Shown: positions 7,220-15,474, counted from the stretch's first letter. The stretch: 64,000 nucleotides of DNA from Streptomyces sp. B93 (GCF_018070565.1 NZ_JAGPXL010000013.1:124001-188000); one strand, 5' to 3'. The notes: generated by a model not told the origin, from the letters alone. A program made the numbers and translations.

Positions 7220-8266
7220 AATGAAATGTCGTTCGCCGTCCCGCTGTGGATGTGGGCCGCGGTCACCGTCGGCATCGGTGTGATGCTCGCCGTCGACCTG
7301 GTCGCCCACCGCGACAACCACGTGATCGGCTTCCGCGAGGCCGCGCTGTGGAGCACGCTGTGGATCGCCGTCGGCCTGGGCTTCGGGCTGGTGCTGTGGG
7401 CGTGGCAGGGCGGGGAGGTGTCCTCGACCTACTACGCGGGCTATCTGATCGAAAAGGCCCTGTCGATCGACAACGTCTTCGTGTTCGCGCTGGTCTTCTC
7501 GTTCTTCGCCGTGCCCGACGCCTACCAGCACAAGGTGCTGTTCTGGGGTGTCATCGGGGCGCTGGCGGCCCGGCTGGTGTTCATCTTCATCGGTGCCGAA
7601 CTGCTGCGGGTGTTCTTCTGGACCGCCTATCTGTTCGGCGCGTTCCTGATCTGGACCGGCTGGAAGATGGCCGTCTCCAAGGACGAGGAAGTCCACCCCG
7701 ACCGCAACCCCGTGGTCCGCCTGGTCAGGAAGCTCGTCCCGACCGATGCGAGGTTCCACGGCGACAGGTTCTTCATCCGCGTCAGCGGCAGGCGCGCCGC
7801 GACCCTGCTGTTCGTGGTCCTGGTCGCGATCGAGGCCACCGACCTGGTCTTCGCGGTCGACTCCGTCGCCGCCGTCCTGGCGATCACCACCAACACGTTC
7901 CTGGTGTGGACCGCCAACGCCTTCGCCGTCCTGGGCCTCAGGAGCCTGTACTTCTGCCTGGCCGGGCTGCTGCGCCGCTTCCGGTACCTGCACTACGGGC
8001 TGGCGGTCCTGCTCGCCTTCGCCGGGGTCAAGCTCATCCTGTCCGAGACCCCGGTCGGCAAGCTGCCCATCCCCCTCACCCTGGGGGTCATCGCCGTCAC
8101 CATCACCGTTTCCATCGTCTGGTCCCTGATCGCCACCCGCGGCCACAACGGCGGCCCCCCGCACCCGGCGGGCGCTCCGGACGGCACCGCCGGACCCGCC
8201 AGCGCGCGGCCTGGCGTTCCCGCGGCCTCCCGCCACCCGGAGGAGCCACCGTCAGGGGCGCCCTGA
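7217..8266 (+). CDS. TerC-family integral membrane protein
   Basis: 349 residues with about nine membrane helices. The paired acidic signatures of the TerC/Alx family are present: IEKALSIDNVFVFAL near residues 76-90 and EATDLVFAVDSVAA near 206-219. Members are linked to tellurite resistance and to metal (manganese) export during metalation of secreted proteins; the ion moved here is unknown. The tail after residue ~305 is Pro/Ala/Gly-rich, soluble and probably disordered. The ATG at 7217 directly follows the left end of an IS element that provides its ribosome site. A second TerC lies at 53132-54115. Confidence 0.9.
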   Translation: MNEMSFAVPLWMWAAVTVGIGVMLAVDLVAHRDNHVIGFREAALWSTLWIAVGLGFGLVLWAWQGGEVSSTYYAGYLIEKALSIDNVFVFALVFSFFAVPDAYQHKVLFWGVIGALAARLVFIFIGAELLRVFFWTAYLFGAFLIWTGWKMAVSKDEEVHPDRNPVVRLVRKLVPTDARFHGDRFFIRVSGRRAATLLFVVLVAIEATDLVFAVDSVAAVLAITTNTFLVWTANAFAVLGLRSLYFCLAGLLRRFRYLHYGLAVLLAFAGVKLILSETPVGKLPIPLTLGVIAVTITVSIVWSLIATRGHNGGPPHPAGAPDGTAGPASARPGVPAASRHPEEPPSGAP

Positions 8267-8296
8267 GCCGTCCGTTCAGGCGGGCGAGGCGGCGGG

Positions 8297-8920
8297 CTAC
8301 GGCCCGGGGCGCGGGGTGACGCCGTCGAGGAGGTTGGAGACCAGGGCGGTCACGAAGTCGTCGGTGACCGGCTCGTCCGGGATCAGCATCCGGTGGTAGA
8401 CGGCGCCCCACAGCTGGTCGACGAGGACCTGCACGTCGACGTCGTCGCGGATCTGGCCCTGCTCCCTGGCCCGCAGCAGCCGCTCACCGGCCAGGCGGCG
8501 GCGTTCGGAGGAGTACAGGGCGCGGAAGGCGGTGGCCAGGTCCTCGTCGGTCTGGGACTGGCCGACCAGTTCGGTCACCACGCGCCCGGCCGGGGTGCGG
8601 GTCATGACGTGGACGAAGGCGCGCAGCTGGTCCAGGAGGTCGGCGCGGAGGTCGCCGGTGTCGGCGAAGGCGAGGGTCTCCTCGACGGCGTGGAAGTAGC
8701 CGTCGAGGGCGAGGGCGCCCTTGGAGGGCCACCACTTGTACAGCGTCGTCTTGCTGACCCCGGACAGTCTGGCCACCCGTTCGAAGGTCAGGTCGGCGAT
8801 GCCCTCCGTCATCAGCACCTGGCCGACCACGCGGAAGACGTCCGCGCGGACCTCGTCGGCCGGGCGGCGCCCGCGCCCGCGGGCCGGACGCTCACCGGTG
8901 CCCTCGGCCTGCTCGGTCAC
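8297..8920 (-). CDS. TetR-family transcriptional repressor
   Basis: 207 residues. The N-terminal helix-turn-helix spans about 20-70 with the typical LTFERVARLSGVSKTTLYKWW pattern (shortened here as FERVARLSGV then SKTTLYKWW); the remainder is the helical ligand-binding domain ending in a TetR_C-type segment. GTG start at 8920 with GAAGGAG six bases upstream. It is the last gene of a minus-strand set with a SnoaL-like protein and two SDR oxidoreductases, and likely controls that set through the paired TGGAC-N5-GTCCA sites at 11096-11138. Confidence 0.88.
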   Translation of the reverse strand: MTEQAEGTGERPARGRGRRPADEVRADVFRVVGQVLMTEGIADLTFERVARLSGVSKTTLYKWWPSKGALALDGYFHAVEETLAFADTGDLRADLLDQLRAFVHVMTRTPAGRVVTELVGQSQTDEDLATAFRALYSSERRRLAGERLLRAREQGQIRDDVDVQVLVDQLWGAVYHRMLIPDEPVTDDFVTALVSNLLDGVTPRPGP

Positions 8921-8997
8921 ATCGTCTCCTTCGCGTTCGCCCCTGGACCGGGTCAGTCTAGGAAGCCGGGCGGGCTCGCCTGGGGCCGGGCGCGCGG

Positions 8998-9327
8998 TCA
9001 CCCGATGCGCAGGTCGGCGATGAGACCGTCGCGCAGCCGGAAGGTCAGCCGGCCGGTGCCGTTGTAGCCGTTGCCGGTCACCCGGAGCCTGACGTCCCAG
9101 GTGTCCGGGGCGCTGCCGGGGCGCAGGCCGAGCGGTTCGAAGCGGGCTTGGACGCCGATGTTGTCGGTGCGGTCCCAGTCGGCGACGCCGTCGCGGCCGC
9201 GGTAGTCGCGGCCCCAGTCGTTCAGGTGGGCGTCGGGGGTGAAGGCGGTGACGAAGGCGGCGGAGTCGGCGCGGTTGGTGGCGTCGATGAACGTGCGGAT
9301 CGCGGGGGGCAGGTCGGGGGTGGGCAT
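8998..9327 (-). CDS. SnoaL/NTF2-like small protein
   Basis: 109 residues with the NTF2-like cone fold: N-terminal helices (IRTFIDATNRADSAAFVTAF), then a strand-rich half ending TFRLRDGLIADLRIG. Such proteins act as cyclases, isomerases or binding modules. ATG 9327 is chosen over GTG 9333 because AAGGAG stands nine bases before it. Sits between the TetR gene and two SDR genes; its substrate is unknown. Confidence 0.75.
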   Translation of the reverse strand: MPTPDLPPAIRTFIDATNRADSAAFVTAFTPDAHLNDWGRDYRGRDGVADWDRTDNIGVQARFEPLGLRPGSAPDTWDVRLRVTGNGYNGTGRLTFRLRDGLIADLRIG

Positions 9328-9380
9328 GGTCACTCGCTCCTTGGCTCCTTGGGTCCTTGGGTGTGGGGGTGCGCTGGGGG

Positions 9381-10280
9381 TCAGGCCTGTGCCGTCTTGG
9401 CGTGGAGGAGGCCGCCGAAGCCGAGACGGGTGACGAAGTCCTCCTGGGCGCGGCGCATGACCTCGTTGACCTCTTCCACACCGGCCTGGCTGAAGTCGAC
9501 GACGGTGCGCAACGGGCGGCTGCCCGCCGGGAGGCCCAGCACCCGGACGATCTCCTCGGCCACGGCACGGGGGTGGGCGTCCGCTCCGGGCGGGAACAGC
9601 CCTTCCGTGGCCTGCTCGTTGCGCGCCACCATCGCGTCCAGTGCGGCGTAGGCGCGGCTGCGTTCGGCGTCACCGGCTCGGCTGGCGCCTGGGAAGTGCT
9701 CGGTGCCCTGGGTGAAGGGGCCCGGCATCACGATGGTGGTCTCGATGCCGAACTGCCCCACCTCGTACGCCGTGGCCTGGGCCAGTGCGTCGGCGGCGGA
9801 CTTCGAGGCGACGTAGGGGCCCAGGAAGGGCGGCACGACCACCGAGGTGGTGCTGCCGACGTAGAGCAGGGTGCCGGAGCGGCGGGCGCGCATGTGCGGC
9901 AGGACGGCCCGGTTGACGCGCTGGATGCCGACCGTGTTGACGTCCAGGAGGCGCTGGACGTCCTCGGGGGTGAAGGCCTCGGCGTAACCGACGTAGAGGT
10001 GTCCGGCGTTGTGGACGACCGTGTCGAGGCGGCCCGCCTCGTCGAGGACGGTCGCGACGGCCGCCTCGGCCGAGGCCTCGGAGCGCACGTCGAGTTCCAC
10101 GACGCGGATGTCCTGGCCTTCGCGGCGGGCGAGGTCGAGGAGTTCCCCGGCGTGGGCGGCGTTGCGGCCCCGCAGGTCGCGCATGCTGGCGTAGACGGTG
10201 TGGCCCGCGGCGGCGAGGGAGCGGGCGGTGAGGTTGCCGATGCCGGTGGCGGCGCCGGTGACGAGGACGACGGAGGACAT
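9381..10280 (-). CDS. Short-chain dehydrogenase/reductase
   Basis: 299 residues of classical SDR architecture. Cofactor motif TGAATGIG at residues 8-15, HNAG near 90, and a catalytic Ser/Tyr/Lys triad (YVGSTTS, then YVASK near 155-159). The missing acidic residue after strand 2 and the Arg in ASMRDLRGRN suggest NADP(H) preference. The C-terminal extension of about 60 residues is longer than a minimal SDR and may shape the substrate pocket. The upstream SDR gene ends 42 bp away, so the two likely share a message. Confidence 0.88.
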   Translation of the reverse strand: MSSVVLVTGAATGIGNLTARSLAAAGHTVYASMRDLRGRNAAHAGELLDLARREGQDIRVVELDVRSEASAEAAVATVLDEAGRLDTVVHNAGHLYVGYAEAFTPEDVQRLLDVNTVGIQRVNRAVLPHMRARRSGTLLYVGSTTSVVVPPFLGPYVASKSAADALAQATAYEVGQFGIETTIVMPGPFTQGTEHFPGASRAGDAERSRAYAALDAMVARNEQATEGLFPPGADAHPRAVAEEIVRVLGLPAGSRPLRTVVDFSQAGVEEVNEVMRRAQEDFVTRLGFGGLLHAKTAQA

Positions 10281-10322
10281 GGGGCTTCCCTTCAGAGGGC
10301 GTGTGGTGGGCTGCTGGTGGGG

Positions 10323-11072
10323 TCAGGCGAGGCCGCCGTTGGTGTAGAGGACCTGGCCGTTGACCCAGCGGGCGGGGCCGGCGAGGAAGGCGACCGACTC
10401 GGCGACGTCCTGCGGGCTGCCCAGCCGCTCCAGGGGGGTGGCCTTGGCGAAGCCCGCGACCGTGGCCTCGTCCTTGCCCTGGAGGAAGAGCGGGGTGGCG
10501 ACCGGGCCGGGGGCGACGGTGTTGACGGTGATGTCCTTGCCGCGCAGTTCGCGGGCGAGGATGAGGGTGATGCCCTCCACGGCGGCCTTGCTGGCGACGT
10601 AGGCGCCGTAGGCGGGCAGTTGGGTGCGCACGACGGACGTGGAGACGTTGACGATCGCGCCACCGGGGCGGACGCGGCGGGCGGCCTGCTGGGAGACGAC
10701 GAAGGTGCCGCGGATGTTGGTGCGGTGCATCCGGTCCAGGTCGTCCAGGTCCAGGGTGGCGATCGGCGCGAGCAGCATGATCCCGGCGGTGTTGACCACG
10801 ACGTCGATACCGCCGAACGCCGTCTCGACGGCGTCGAAGGCGGCGGCCATCGCCTGCTCGTCGGCCACGTCGCCGCCGACCGCGACGGCCTGTCCGCCCC
10901 CTGCGGTGATCTCCTCGACGAGGACCTCGGCCTTGGCCCTGTTGCCGGAGTAGTGCACGGCGAGGGCGAAGCCGTCCGCGGCGAGCCGCTCGACGACGGC
11001 CCTGCCGATGCCGCCGGAACCGCCGGTGACCAGCGCGACGCGGGGGGCGGGGGTGGGCGTGGTGGTGGTCAT
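10323..11072 (-). CDS. 3-oxoacyl-ACP-reductase-like SDR
   Basis: 249 residues, the usual FabG length. Cofactor motif TGGSGGIG at about 16-23, NTAG near 95, catalytic Ser in NVSTS and YVASK near 160-164, and a C-terminal LYTNGG of the FabG type. First gene of the minus-strand SDR/SDR/SnoaL/TetR group; the ATG at 11072 follows GGAGAGAAACCC. Its promoter overlaps the paired operator at 11090-11144, so it is the most directly TetR-controlled gene. Substrate unknown. Confidence 0.9.
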   Translation of the reverse strand: MTTTTPTPAPRVALVTGGSGGIGRAVVERLAADGFALAVHYSGNRAKAEVLVEEITAGGGQAVAVGGDVADEQAMAAAFDAVETAFGGIDVVVNTAGIMLLAPIATLDLDDLDRMHRTNIRGTFVVSQQAARRVRPGGAIVNVSTSVVRTQLPAYGAYVASKAAVEGITLILARELRGKDITVNTVAPGPVATPLFLQGKDEATVAGFAKATPLERLGSPQDVAESVAFLAGPARWVNGQVLYTNGGLA

Positions 11073-11089
11073 GGGTTTCTCTCCTCCGC

Positions 11090-11144
11090 AAGATGTGGAC
11101 GCTGAGTCCATATAAGCAGAATATGAACGCGGCGTCCACATCTT
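11090..11144. promoter_or_regulatory. Paired TetR-type operators in the SDR promoter
   Basis: Two 15-bp sites, TGGAC-GCTGA-GTCCA (11096-11110) and TGAAC-GCGGC-GTCCA (11124-11138), with centres 28 bp apart. They are nested in a perfect 13-bp outer inverted repeat AAGATGTGGACGC (11090-11102) / GCGTCCACATCTT (11132-11144). TATAAG and TATTCT-like sequences between them fit promoter elements. Likely bound by the TetR encoded at 8297-8920. Confidence 0.75.
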
Positions 11145-11182
11145 GGGGTTCATTCCCCGGAGGTCCGCTACCGTGGCTCCGC

Positions 11183-11647
11183 ATGACCGTCACCGGCACG
11201 GACATCACCGAGGACCTGATCCGGGACCTGCTGCGCGAGCAGCACCCCGATCTGGCGGACCGGCCGCTGAAGCTCGCAGCGCTCGGCTGGGACAACCAGG
11301 TGTGGCGGCTCGGCGACGACCTCGCCGTACGACTGCCCTGGGCGACCGAGTCCGCGGACGCGCTGCTGCGCAAGGAGCACGCCTGGCTGCCCCTCCTCGC
11401 CCCGCGCCTCCCGCTCCAGGTCCCCGTGCCGCAACGCCTCGGTGAGCCCTCCGCGCGGTTTCCGCGGCCCTGGCTCGTCACCACCTGGGTGCCGGGCGAG
11501 CCCGCCGACCGCGCCCCCGCCACGCGCGCCGCGGAGGCGGCCGTCACCCTTCGATCTACCGCAGTGCGACGGGCGAGGCGCTCGTCCGCCGCTGGTGCTG
11601 CGACCAGCTCGACGCGTGGGCCGTCGCGCACGAGCGGCGTACGGTGA
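11183..11647 (+). pseudogene. Aminoglycoside-phosphotransferase-like fragment (N-lobe only)
   Basis: The first ~120 codons match the N-lobe of Streptomyces APH-family kinases: GWDNQVWRLGDDLAVRLPW is the ATP-binding strand pair with the lysine-equivalent position replaced as is common in this subgroup, followed by VPVPQRLG and TTWVPGEPA. The C-lobe with the HGD and DxD catalytic motifs is absent. After about position 11548 the frame turns into Arg/Ser-rich noise and stops at 11647, while the other frame becomes an alpha/beta hydrolase. I read this as a deletion that joined two genes. Usual family length is near 300 residues. No kinase activity is expected. Confidence 0.75.
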
Positions 11648-12166
11648 CCGCGCACGGTGCCCGGACCCATGTGGTCCTCGCCGGAGAGGGTGCGAGGACA
11701 GTCGTGTTCGTCCCGGGCACCAACTTCAACGCCGCAACGTCCCTGCCGCTGGCCACGGCCCTGGTCGCCGCCGGGTACCGGGTCCTGCTGGTGGACGTGC
11801 CGGGCCAGCCCGGCCTCAGCTCCGGCGAACGCGCGCCCTCCGGCGGCCGGTTGTCCTGGTACGGGGCGTGGCTGGGCGAGGTGGTCGAGGAGGTCTCGTC
11901 CGAGCCGGTGGCGGTGATGGGGCACTCCTTCGGCGCGGCCGTCGCACTGTCCGCCAACTCGCCCCTGATCAGCCGGCTCGTCCTCGTCTCGCCCGGCGGG
12001 GTGACCAGGCTGAGGCTGACCCCCACGGTGCTCGCCGCCTCGGCGGCCTGGTTCCTGCGACCCTCGCCCACGCACAGCGCCCGGCTCCTGCGCGCCATGC
12101 TCGCCCCCGACCATCAGCCTCGTACGTACGGCGTACGTACGGAGCTGGTGCACTGGTTGACTTCCT

Positions 12167-12186
12167 CCCCCGCCTAAAGGCGGGGG
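12167..12186 (-). other. Right-end hairpin of tnpB element copy 2
   Basis: CCCCCGCC-TAAA-GGCGGGGG, a perfect 8-bp stem with a 4-base loop; the tnpB stop codon overlaps the loop. In this family the 3' region of tnpB plus the right end encodes the guide RNA. The base-pairing guide would begin just outside at 12156 and read leftwards into the hydrolase gene. Copies 1 and 3 have degenerate versions at 6168-6190 and 57402-57425. Confidence 0.7.
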
Positions 12187-13381
12187 ATTCCAGTGGTCGC
12201 CCGCTGGGGTTCCTGCTTCACCGACGACCGCCCCGTCCGGGAGGGCTCCCGTTGAGGTCTTACACCGTCTCCACAGGCAGACACCGCCAGCCCGGCGGCC
12301 AGAATGTTCTTCGCGGCGTTCACGTCGCGGTCATGCACCGTGCCGCAGTCACACGTCCACTCGCGGACGTTCAGCGGCATTCTCGCCGCGACCGTGCCGC
12401 AGGCCCCGCACAGCTTGCTGGACGGGAACCAGCGGTCGATCACGACGAGTTCGCGCCCGTACCAGGCGCACTTGTACTCCAGCATCATGCGCAGGTCTGT
12501 CCAGGCCGCGTCCGAGATGGCGCGCGCGAGCTTGCCGTTCTTCAGCAGGTTGCGGACGGTGAGGTCCTCGATCACGACCGTTTGGTTCTCACGGACGAGA
12601 CGAGTCGACAGCTTGTGCAGGAAGTCACGGCGCCGGTCCGCGATCCGCGCGTGGACCCTGGCGACGCGACGGCGGGCCTTCTCCTGGTTCGCCGAACCCT
12701 TCGCTTTCCGCGACAGCTCCCGCTGCGCGCAGGCCAGGCGGGCACGGTCACGCCGCTCATGCCCCGGGTTGGTGATCTTCTCCCCGTGGACAGGGCCACC
12801 AGGGAGGTGATCCCGGCGTCCAGGCCAACCGTCGCTGTGGTGGCGGGAGCCGGGGTAATCGTGTCCTCGCACAGCAGGGACACGAACCAGCGTCCCGCCG
12901 CGTCGCGGGACACGGTCACCGTCGTGGGCTGCGCACCCTCCGGGAGCGGACGCGACCAGCGGATGTCCAACGGCACGGGCATCTTCGCCAGAGTCAACTG
13001 CCTGTCGCGCCACGTGAAGGCGCTGCGGGTGTACTCGGCCGACGCCCGCGACTTCTTCCGGCTCTTGTAGCGGGGGTACTTCGCACGCTTGACGAAGAAG
13101 CTGACGAGCGCCGTCTGGAGATGGCGCAGCGCCTGCTGGAGCGGGACGGAGGACACCTCCGTCAGGAAGGCCAACTCCTCGGTCTTCTTCCACTGCGTGA
13201 GCGCGGCGGAGGACTGCACGTAGGAGACGCGGCGCTGCTCGCCGTACCAGGCTCGTGTGCGCTCCTCCAGCGCCTTGTTGTAGACCAGGCGGACGCAGCC
13301 GAACGTGCGGGACAGCTCAGCCGCCTGCTCGTCCGTGGGGTAGAAGCGGTACTTGAACGCCCGCTTCACCTGCTGCGGCAC
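12174..13381 (-). pseudogene. tnpB: TnpB nuclease gene, copy 2, single-base frameshift
   Basis: Full-length homologue of the copy at 57413-58621 (about 402 codons, GTG start at 13381). The N-terminal half reads in one frame up to VALSTG, then the frame shifts. Around 12785 this copy has CCCCGTGG where the intact copy has CCCCGGTGG: one G is missing. The C-terminal half continues in another frame with zinc knuckle CGAC...CDCG and HDRDVNAAKN. All RuvC-like residues are present in the DNA, so the gene was intact recently. No programmed-slippage sequence is evident, so I call it a pseudogene. Confidence 0.88.
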
Positions 13382-13501
13382 GCCTCACACCGTATCGGAT
13401 TCCGTGTGAGCGGCGGCTGTCGGCCAGTGTCCGGTGGACGCTGCATCGCCCTGACGGCGACTCGCCTCTCCCTGCCCTGCTCCGCAGGAACTTCGTTTCC
13501 T

Positions 13502-13521
13502 CCCCGGCCTGAAGGCCGGGG
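13502..13521 (-). other. Left-end hairpin of tnpB element copy 2
   Basis: CCCCGGCC-TGAA-GGCCGGGG, a perfect 8-bp stem with a 4-base loop, the type of imperfect or perfect palindrome recognised by TnpA in IS200/IS605 elements. Confidence 0.75.
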
Positions 13522-13528
13522 TATCCAC

Positions 13529-13545
13529 GAAGGAGAGTCCCGATG
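13529..13545 (+). promoter_or_regulatory. IS-borne ribosome-binding site before hydrolase 3' fragment
   Basis: GAAGGAG at 13529-13535, seven bases, then ATG 13543 (an internal Met codon of the hydrolase). It allows the 79-codon 3' fragment to be translated by itself. Same arrangement as at 7203-7219. Confidence 0.7.
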
Positions 13546-13893
13546 ACACTGGTCGCCCGGCACGCACGCTCCAGCGGGGCGCCCGGCGCCGCGGTCCTGC
13601 CCACGCGGCCGGTCCCCCGCCTGGTCGTCACCGGCGAGCACGACGTCTTCCTGCCGGCCGGGCGACTCGTCACAGCCGTACGCGGCAGGCTCGGCACCGG
13701 CGTGGACGTCGTTCCCGGCACCGGGCACCTCGTGGTCGAAGAACGCCCGGACTACCTGTCCGCCTTGCTGGAGCGCCCGTAGCAGCCTGCACCCGACACG
13801 GATGGGCGGCAGTCGGCTTCAGTTCTCAGGTGCACTCAGGTCGCTCCTCGGGGAACAGGGGGAACGATCACAGGGGGACGCGTAATGCCAGCC

Positions 13894-13922
13894 TTGCATT
13901 AGCCCGCGCATGCAACTATTGT
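13894..13922 (+). promoter_or_regulatory. Promoter with overlapping palindrome before the aldo/keto reductase
   Basis: TTGCAT (13894-13899) and TATTGT (13917-13922) have 17-bp spacing, good -35/-10 candidates. TTGCAT-N10-ATGCAA (13894-13915) is an inverted repeat overlapping the -35 box and the spacer, where a repressor could sit. Confidence 0.55.
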
Positions 13923-14013
13923 CTTCGCATGTAAAGGGCGTACGCATATCCGCGTGCCGCTCGGACGACGGGGCCACCCGCCCCCTCCCCCACACCCCGC
14001 AAAGGCACTTTTC

Positions 14014-15024
14014 ATGTCCCTCCAGCACATCCTCCCCGGCCGCCTCGGTTTCGGTACCGCTCCCCTCGGCAACATGTTCCGCGCGATCCCCGAGGAGGAG
14101 GCCCGCGCCACCGTCGAGGCCGCCTGGGACCACGGCATCCGCTTCTACGACACCGCCCCCTTCTACGGCGCCGGTCTCGCCGAGGAGCGGCTCGGGGAGG
14201 TCCTGTCGGCCAAGCCGCGCGACTCCTATGTCCTGTCCACCAAGGTCGGCCGGGTCATCCTCGACGAGCACGAGACGGACGTGCCCGACTTCGGCGAGAA
14301 GGGCGGCCTGTTCGAGCACGGCAACCCGAACAAGATCCTCCACGAGTGGACCGCCGACGCGACCGAGCGTTCCATCGAGGGCAGCCTCAAGCGCCTGGGC
14401 ACCGACCGCCTGGACGTCGTCTGGGTCCACGACATCGCCCAGGACTTTCACGGCGATGTGTGGCTGAGCAAGTTCGAAGAGGCCCGCACCGGGGCCTTCC
14501 GCGTACTGTCCCGGCTGCGTGACGAGGGCGTCATCAAGGCGTGGGGCCTGGGCGTCAACAGGACCGAGCCGATCGAGCTGACCCTCGCCCTCGACGAGCC
14601 GCAGCCCGACGGCTTCCTGCTCGCCGGCCGCTACACCCTCCTCGACCACGGCCACGCCCTTCAGCGTCTGCTCCCCACAGCCCAGAGGCGGCACGTGGAC
14701 ATGATCGTCGGCGGACCGTACAGCTCCGGCATCCTCGCCGGCGGCACCCACTTCGAGTACCAGCAGGCACCGGCCGAGATCATCGAGAAGGTCGCCGGAC
14801 TGAAGGCCCTGGCCCAGAAGCACGGCATCTCCATCAAGGCCGCCGCCCTGCAGTTCTCCCTCGCCCACCCGGCCGCCGCCGCCGTCATCCCAGGCGCCAC
14901 CCGCCCCAGCCGCATCGCCGAGGACGTCGCCGCCCTGAACGAGACCGTCCCGGCCGCGTTCTGGACCGACCTGCGCGCCGCCGGCCTGGTCAGCCCGGCC
15001 GCCCCTCTCCCCCACAGCATCTGA
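14014..15024 (+). CDS. Aldo/keto reductase
   Basis: 336 residues, TIM-barrel AKR. Catalytic tetrad positions are visible: Asp and Tyr in FYDTAPFYGAG (about 44-54), Lys in LSTKVGR (about 74), His in VVWVHDI (about 140). C-terminal NADP-binding segment VIPGATRPSRIAED. The N-terminus LGFGTAPLGNMFR resembles D-threo-aldose 1-dehydrogenase/pyridoxal dehydrogenase-type AKRs. ATG at 14014 is preceded by AAAGG; longer N-terminal extensions would run through the promoter. Followed 30 bp later by an SRPBCC gene, presumably one operon. Confidence 0.92.
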   Translation: MSLQHILPGRLGFGTAPLGNMFRAIPEEEARATVEAAWDHGIRFYDTAPFYGAGLAEERLGEVLSAKPRDSYVLSTKVGRVILDEHETDVPDFGEKGGLFEHGNPNKILHEWTADATERSIEGSLKRLGTDRLDVVWVHDIAQDFHGDVWLSKFEEARTGAFRVLSRLRDEGVIKAWGLGVNRTEPIELTLALDEPQPDGFLLAGRYTLLDHGHALQRLLPTAQRRHVDMIVGGPYSSGILAGGTHFEYQQAPAEIIEKVAGLKALAQKHGISIKAAALQFSLAHPAAAAVIPGATRPSRIAEDVAALNETVPAAFWTDLRAAGLVSPAAPLPHSI

Positions 15025-15054
15025 TCCCCCCCACAGCAGCAGGAAGAAACGATC

Positions 15055-15474
15055 ATGGCTTCCACGTCCGTCTCCCGTATCGTCCCCGCCTCGCCCGACC
15101 AGGTGTGGAGCCTCATCGGCGGCTTCGACGCCCTCCCGGACTGGCTCCCCTACATCCCCGAGAGCACCGCGCTCGAAGGCGGCCGCGTGCGCCGGCTGAA
15201 GAACCCCGAGGGCGAGGTCATCACCGAGCGCCTGGTGGACTTCAACGAGGCCGAGCGTCGCTACAGCTACGCCATCCTCGAGGCGCCGTTCCCGGTCAAC
15301 GGCTACGTCTCCACCCTCCGGGTCCACCCGGTCCCCGGCCGCGACGACGTCGCCGAAGTCCAGTGGTCCGGACGCTTCAACCCCGACGGCGCCACCGAGA
15401 CCGAGGTCGTCGACCTCTTCACCGGCATCTACGCCGACGGGCTCGAGGCCCTGGACAAGACCCTCACGGCCTGA
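15055..15474 (+). CDS. SRPBCC/polyketide-cyclase-like protein
   Basis: 139 residues with the START-like fold: N-terminal strand SVSRIVPASPDQVWSLI, then GGFDALPDWLPYI, and a long C-terminal helix IYADGLEALDKTL. Matches the Streptomyces 'SRPBCC family / polyketide cyclase dehydrase' group that binds hydrophobic small molecules. ATG 15055 follows AGGAAGAAACG. Downstream partner of the aldo/keto reductase; function otherwise unknown. Confidence 0.85.
   Translation: MASTSVSRIVPASPDQVWSLIGGFDALPDWLPYIPESTALEGGRVRRLKNPEGEVITERLVDFNEAERRYSYAILEAPFPVNGYVSTLRVHPVPGRDDVAEVQWSGRFNPDGATETEVVDLFTGIYADGLEALDKTLTA

Larger units (their letters stand above)
12157..13542 (-). mobile_element. IS200/IS605-family tnpB element, copy 2 (1386 bp)
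   Basis: Boundaries follow from the hydrolase it splits: excision of exactly this segment restores the frame. Right end (tnpB 3' side) begins TTGACTTCCTCC on the plus strand, with an 8-bp hairpin at 12167-12186. Left end has an 8-bp hairpin at 13502-13521 followed by GTATCCACGAAGGAG and AGTCCCG. No target duplication is visible, as expected for this single-strand transposing family. No tnpA is present. Confidence 0.88.
11554..13782 (+). pseudogene. Alpha/beta hydrolase split by tnpB element
   Basis: The gene lies in two pieces. Piece 1 runs in one frame from about 11554 (no start codon; GTG 11644 is an internal Val) to the TGG ending at 12156 and holds the oxyanion region VFVPGTNFN and the nucleophile elbow GHSFGAA. 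Piece 2 is 13543-13782 and holds the aspartate strand RLVVTGEHDVFLP and the catalytic His in GTGHLV. Removing 12157-13542 joins VHW to MTLVAR in frame and gives a complete Ser-Asp-His triad. The 5' end is also lost by the deletion that truncated the kinase-like gene. Two independent events have therefore inactivated it. Confidence 0.85.

Noticed and set aside
11644..12177. Taking GTG 11644 as the natural start of the hydrolase and 12177 as its natural stop
   Set aside because: The same frame continues upstream with typical hydrolase sequence (LVRRWC, HERRT), and the last codons before 12177 belong to the IS end; the gene is broken at both sides.
12174..13381. Programmed frameshift in tnpB copy 2
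   Set aside because: No slippery heptamer or downstream structure specific to the site, and the intact copy simply has one more G.
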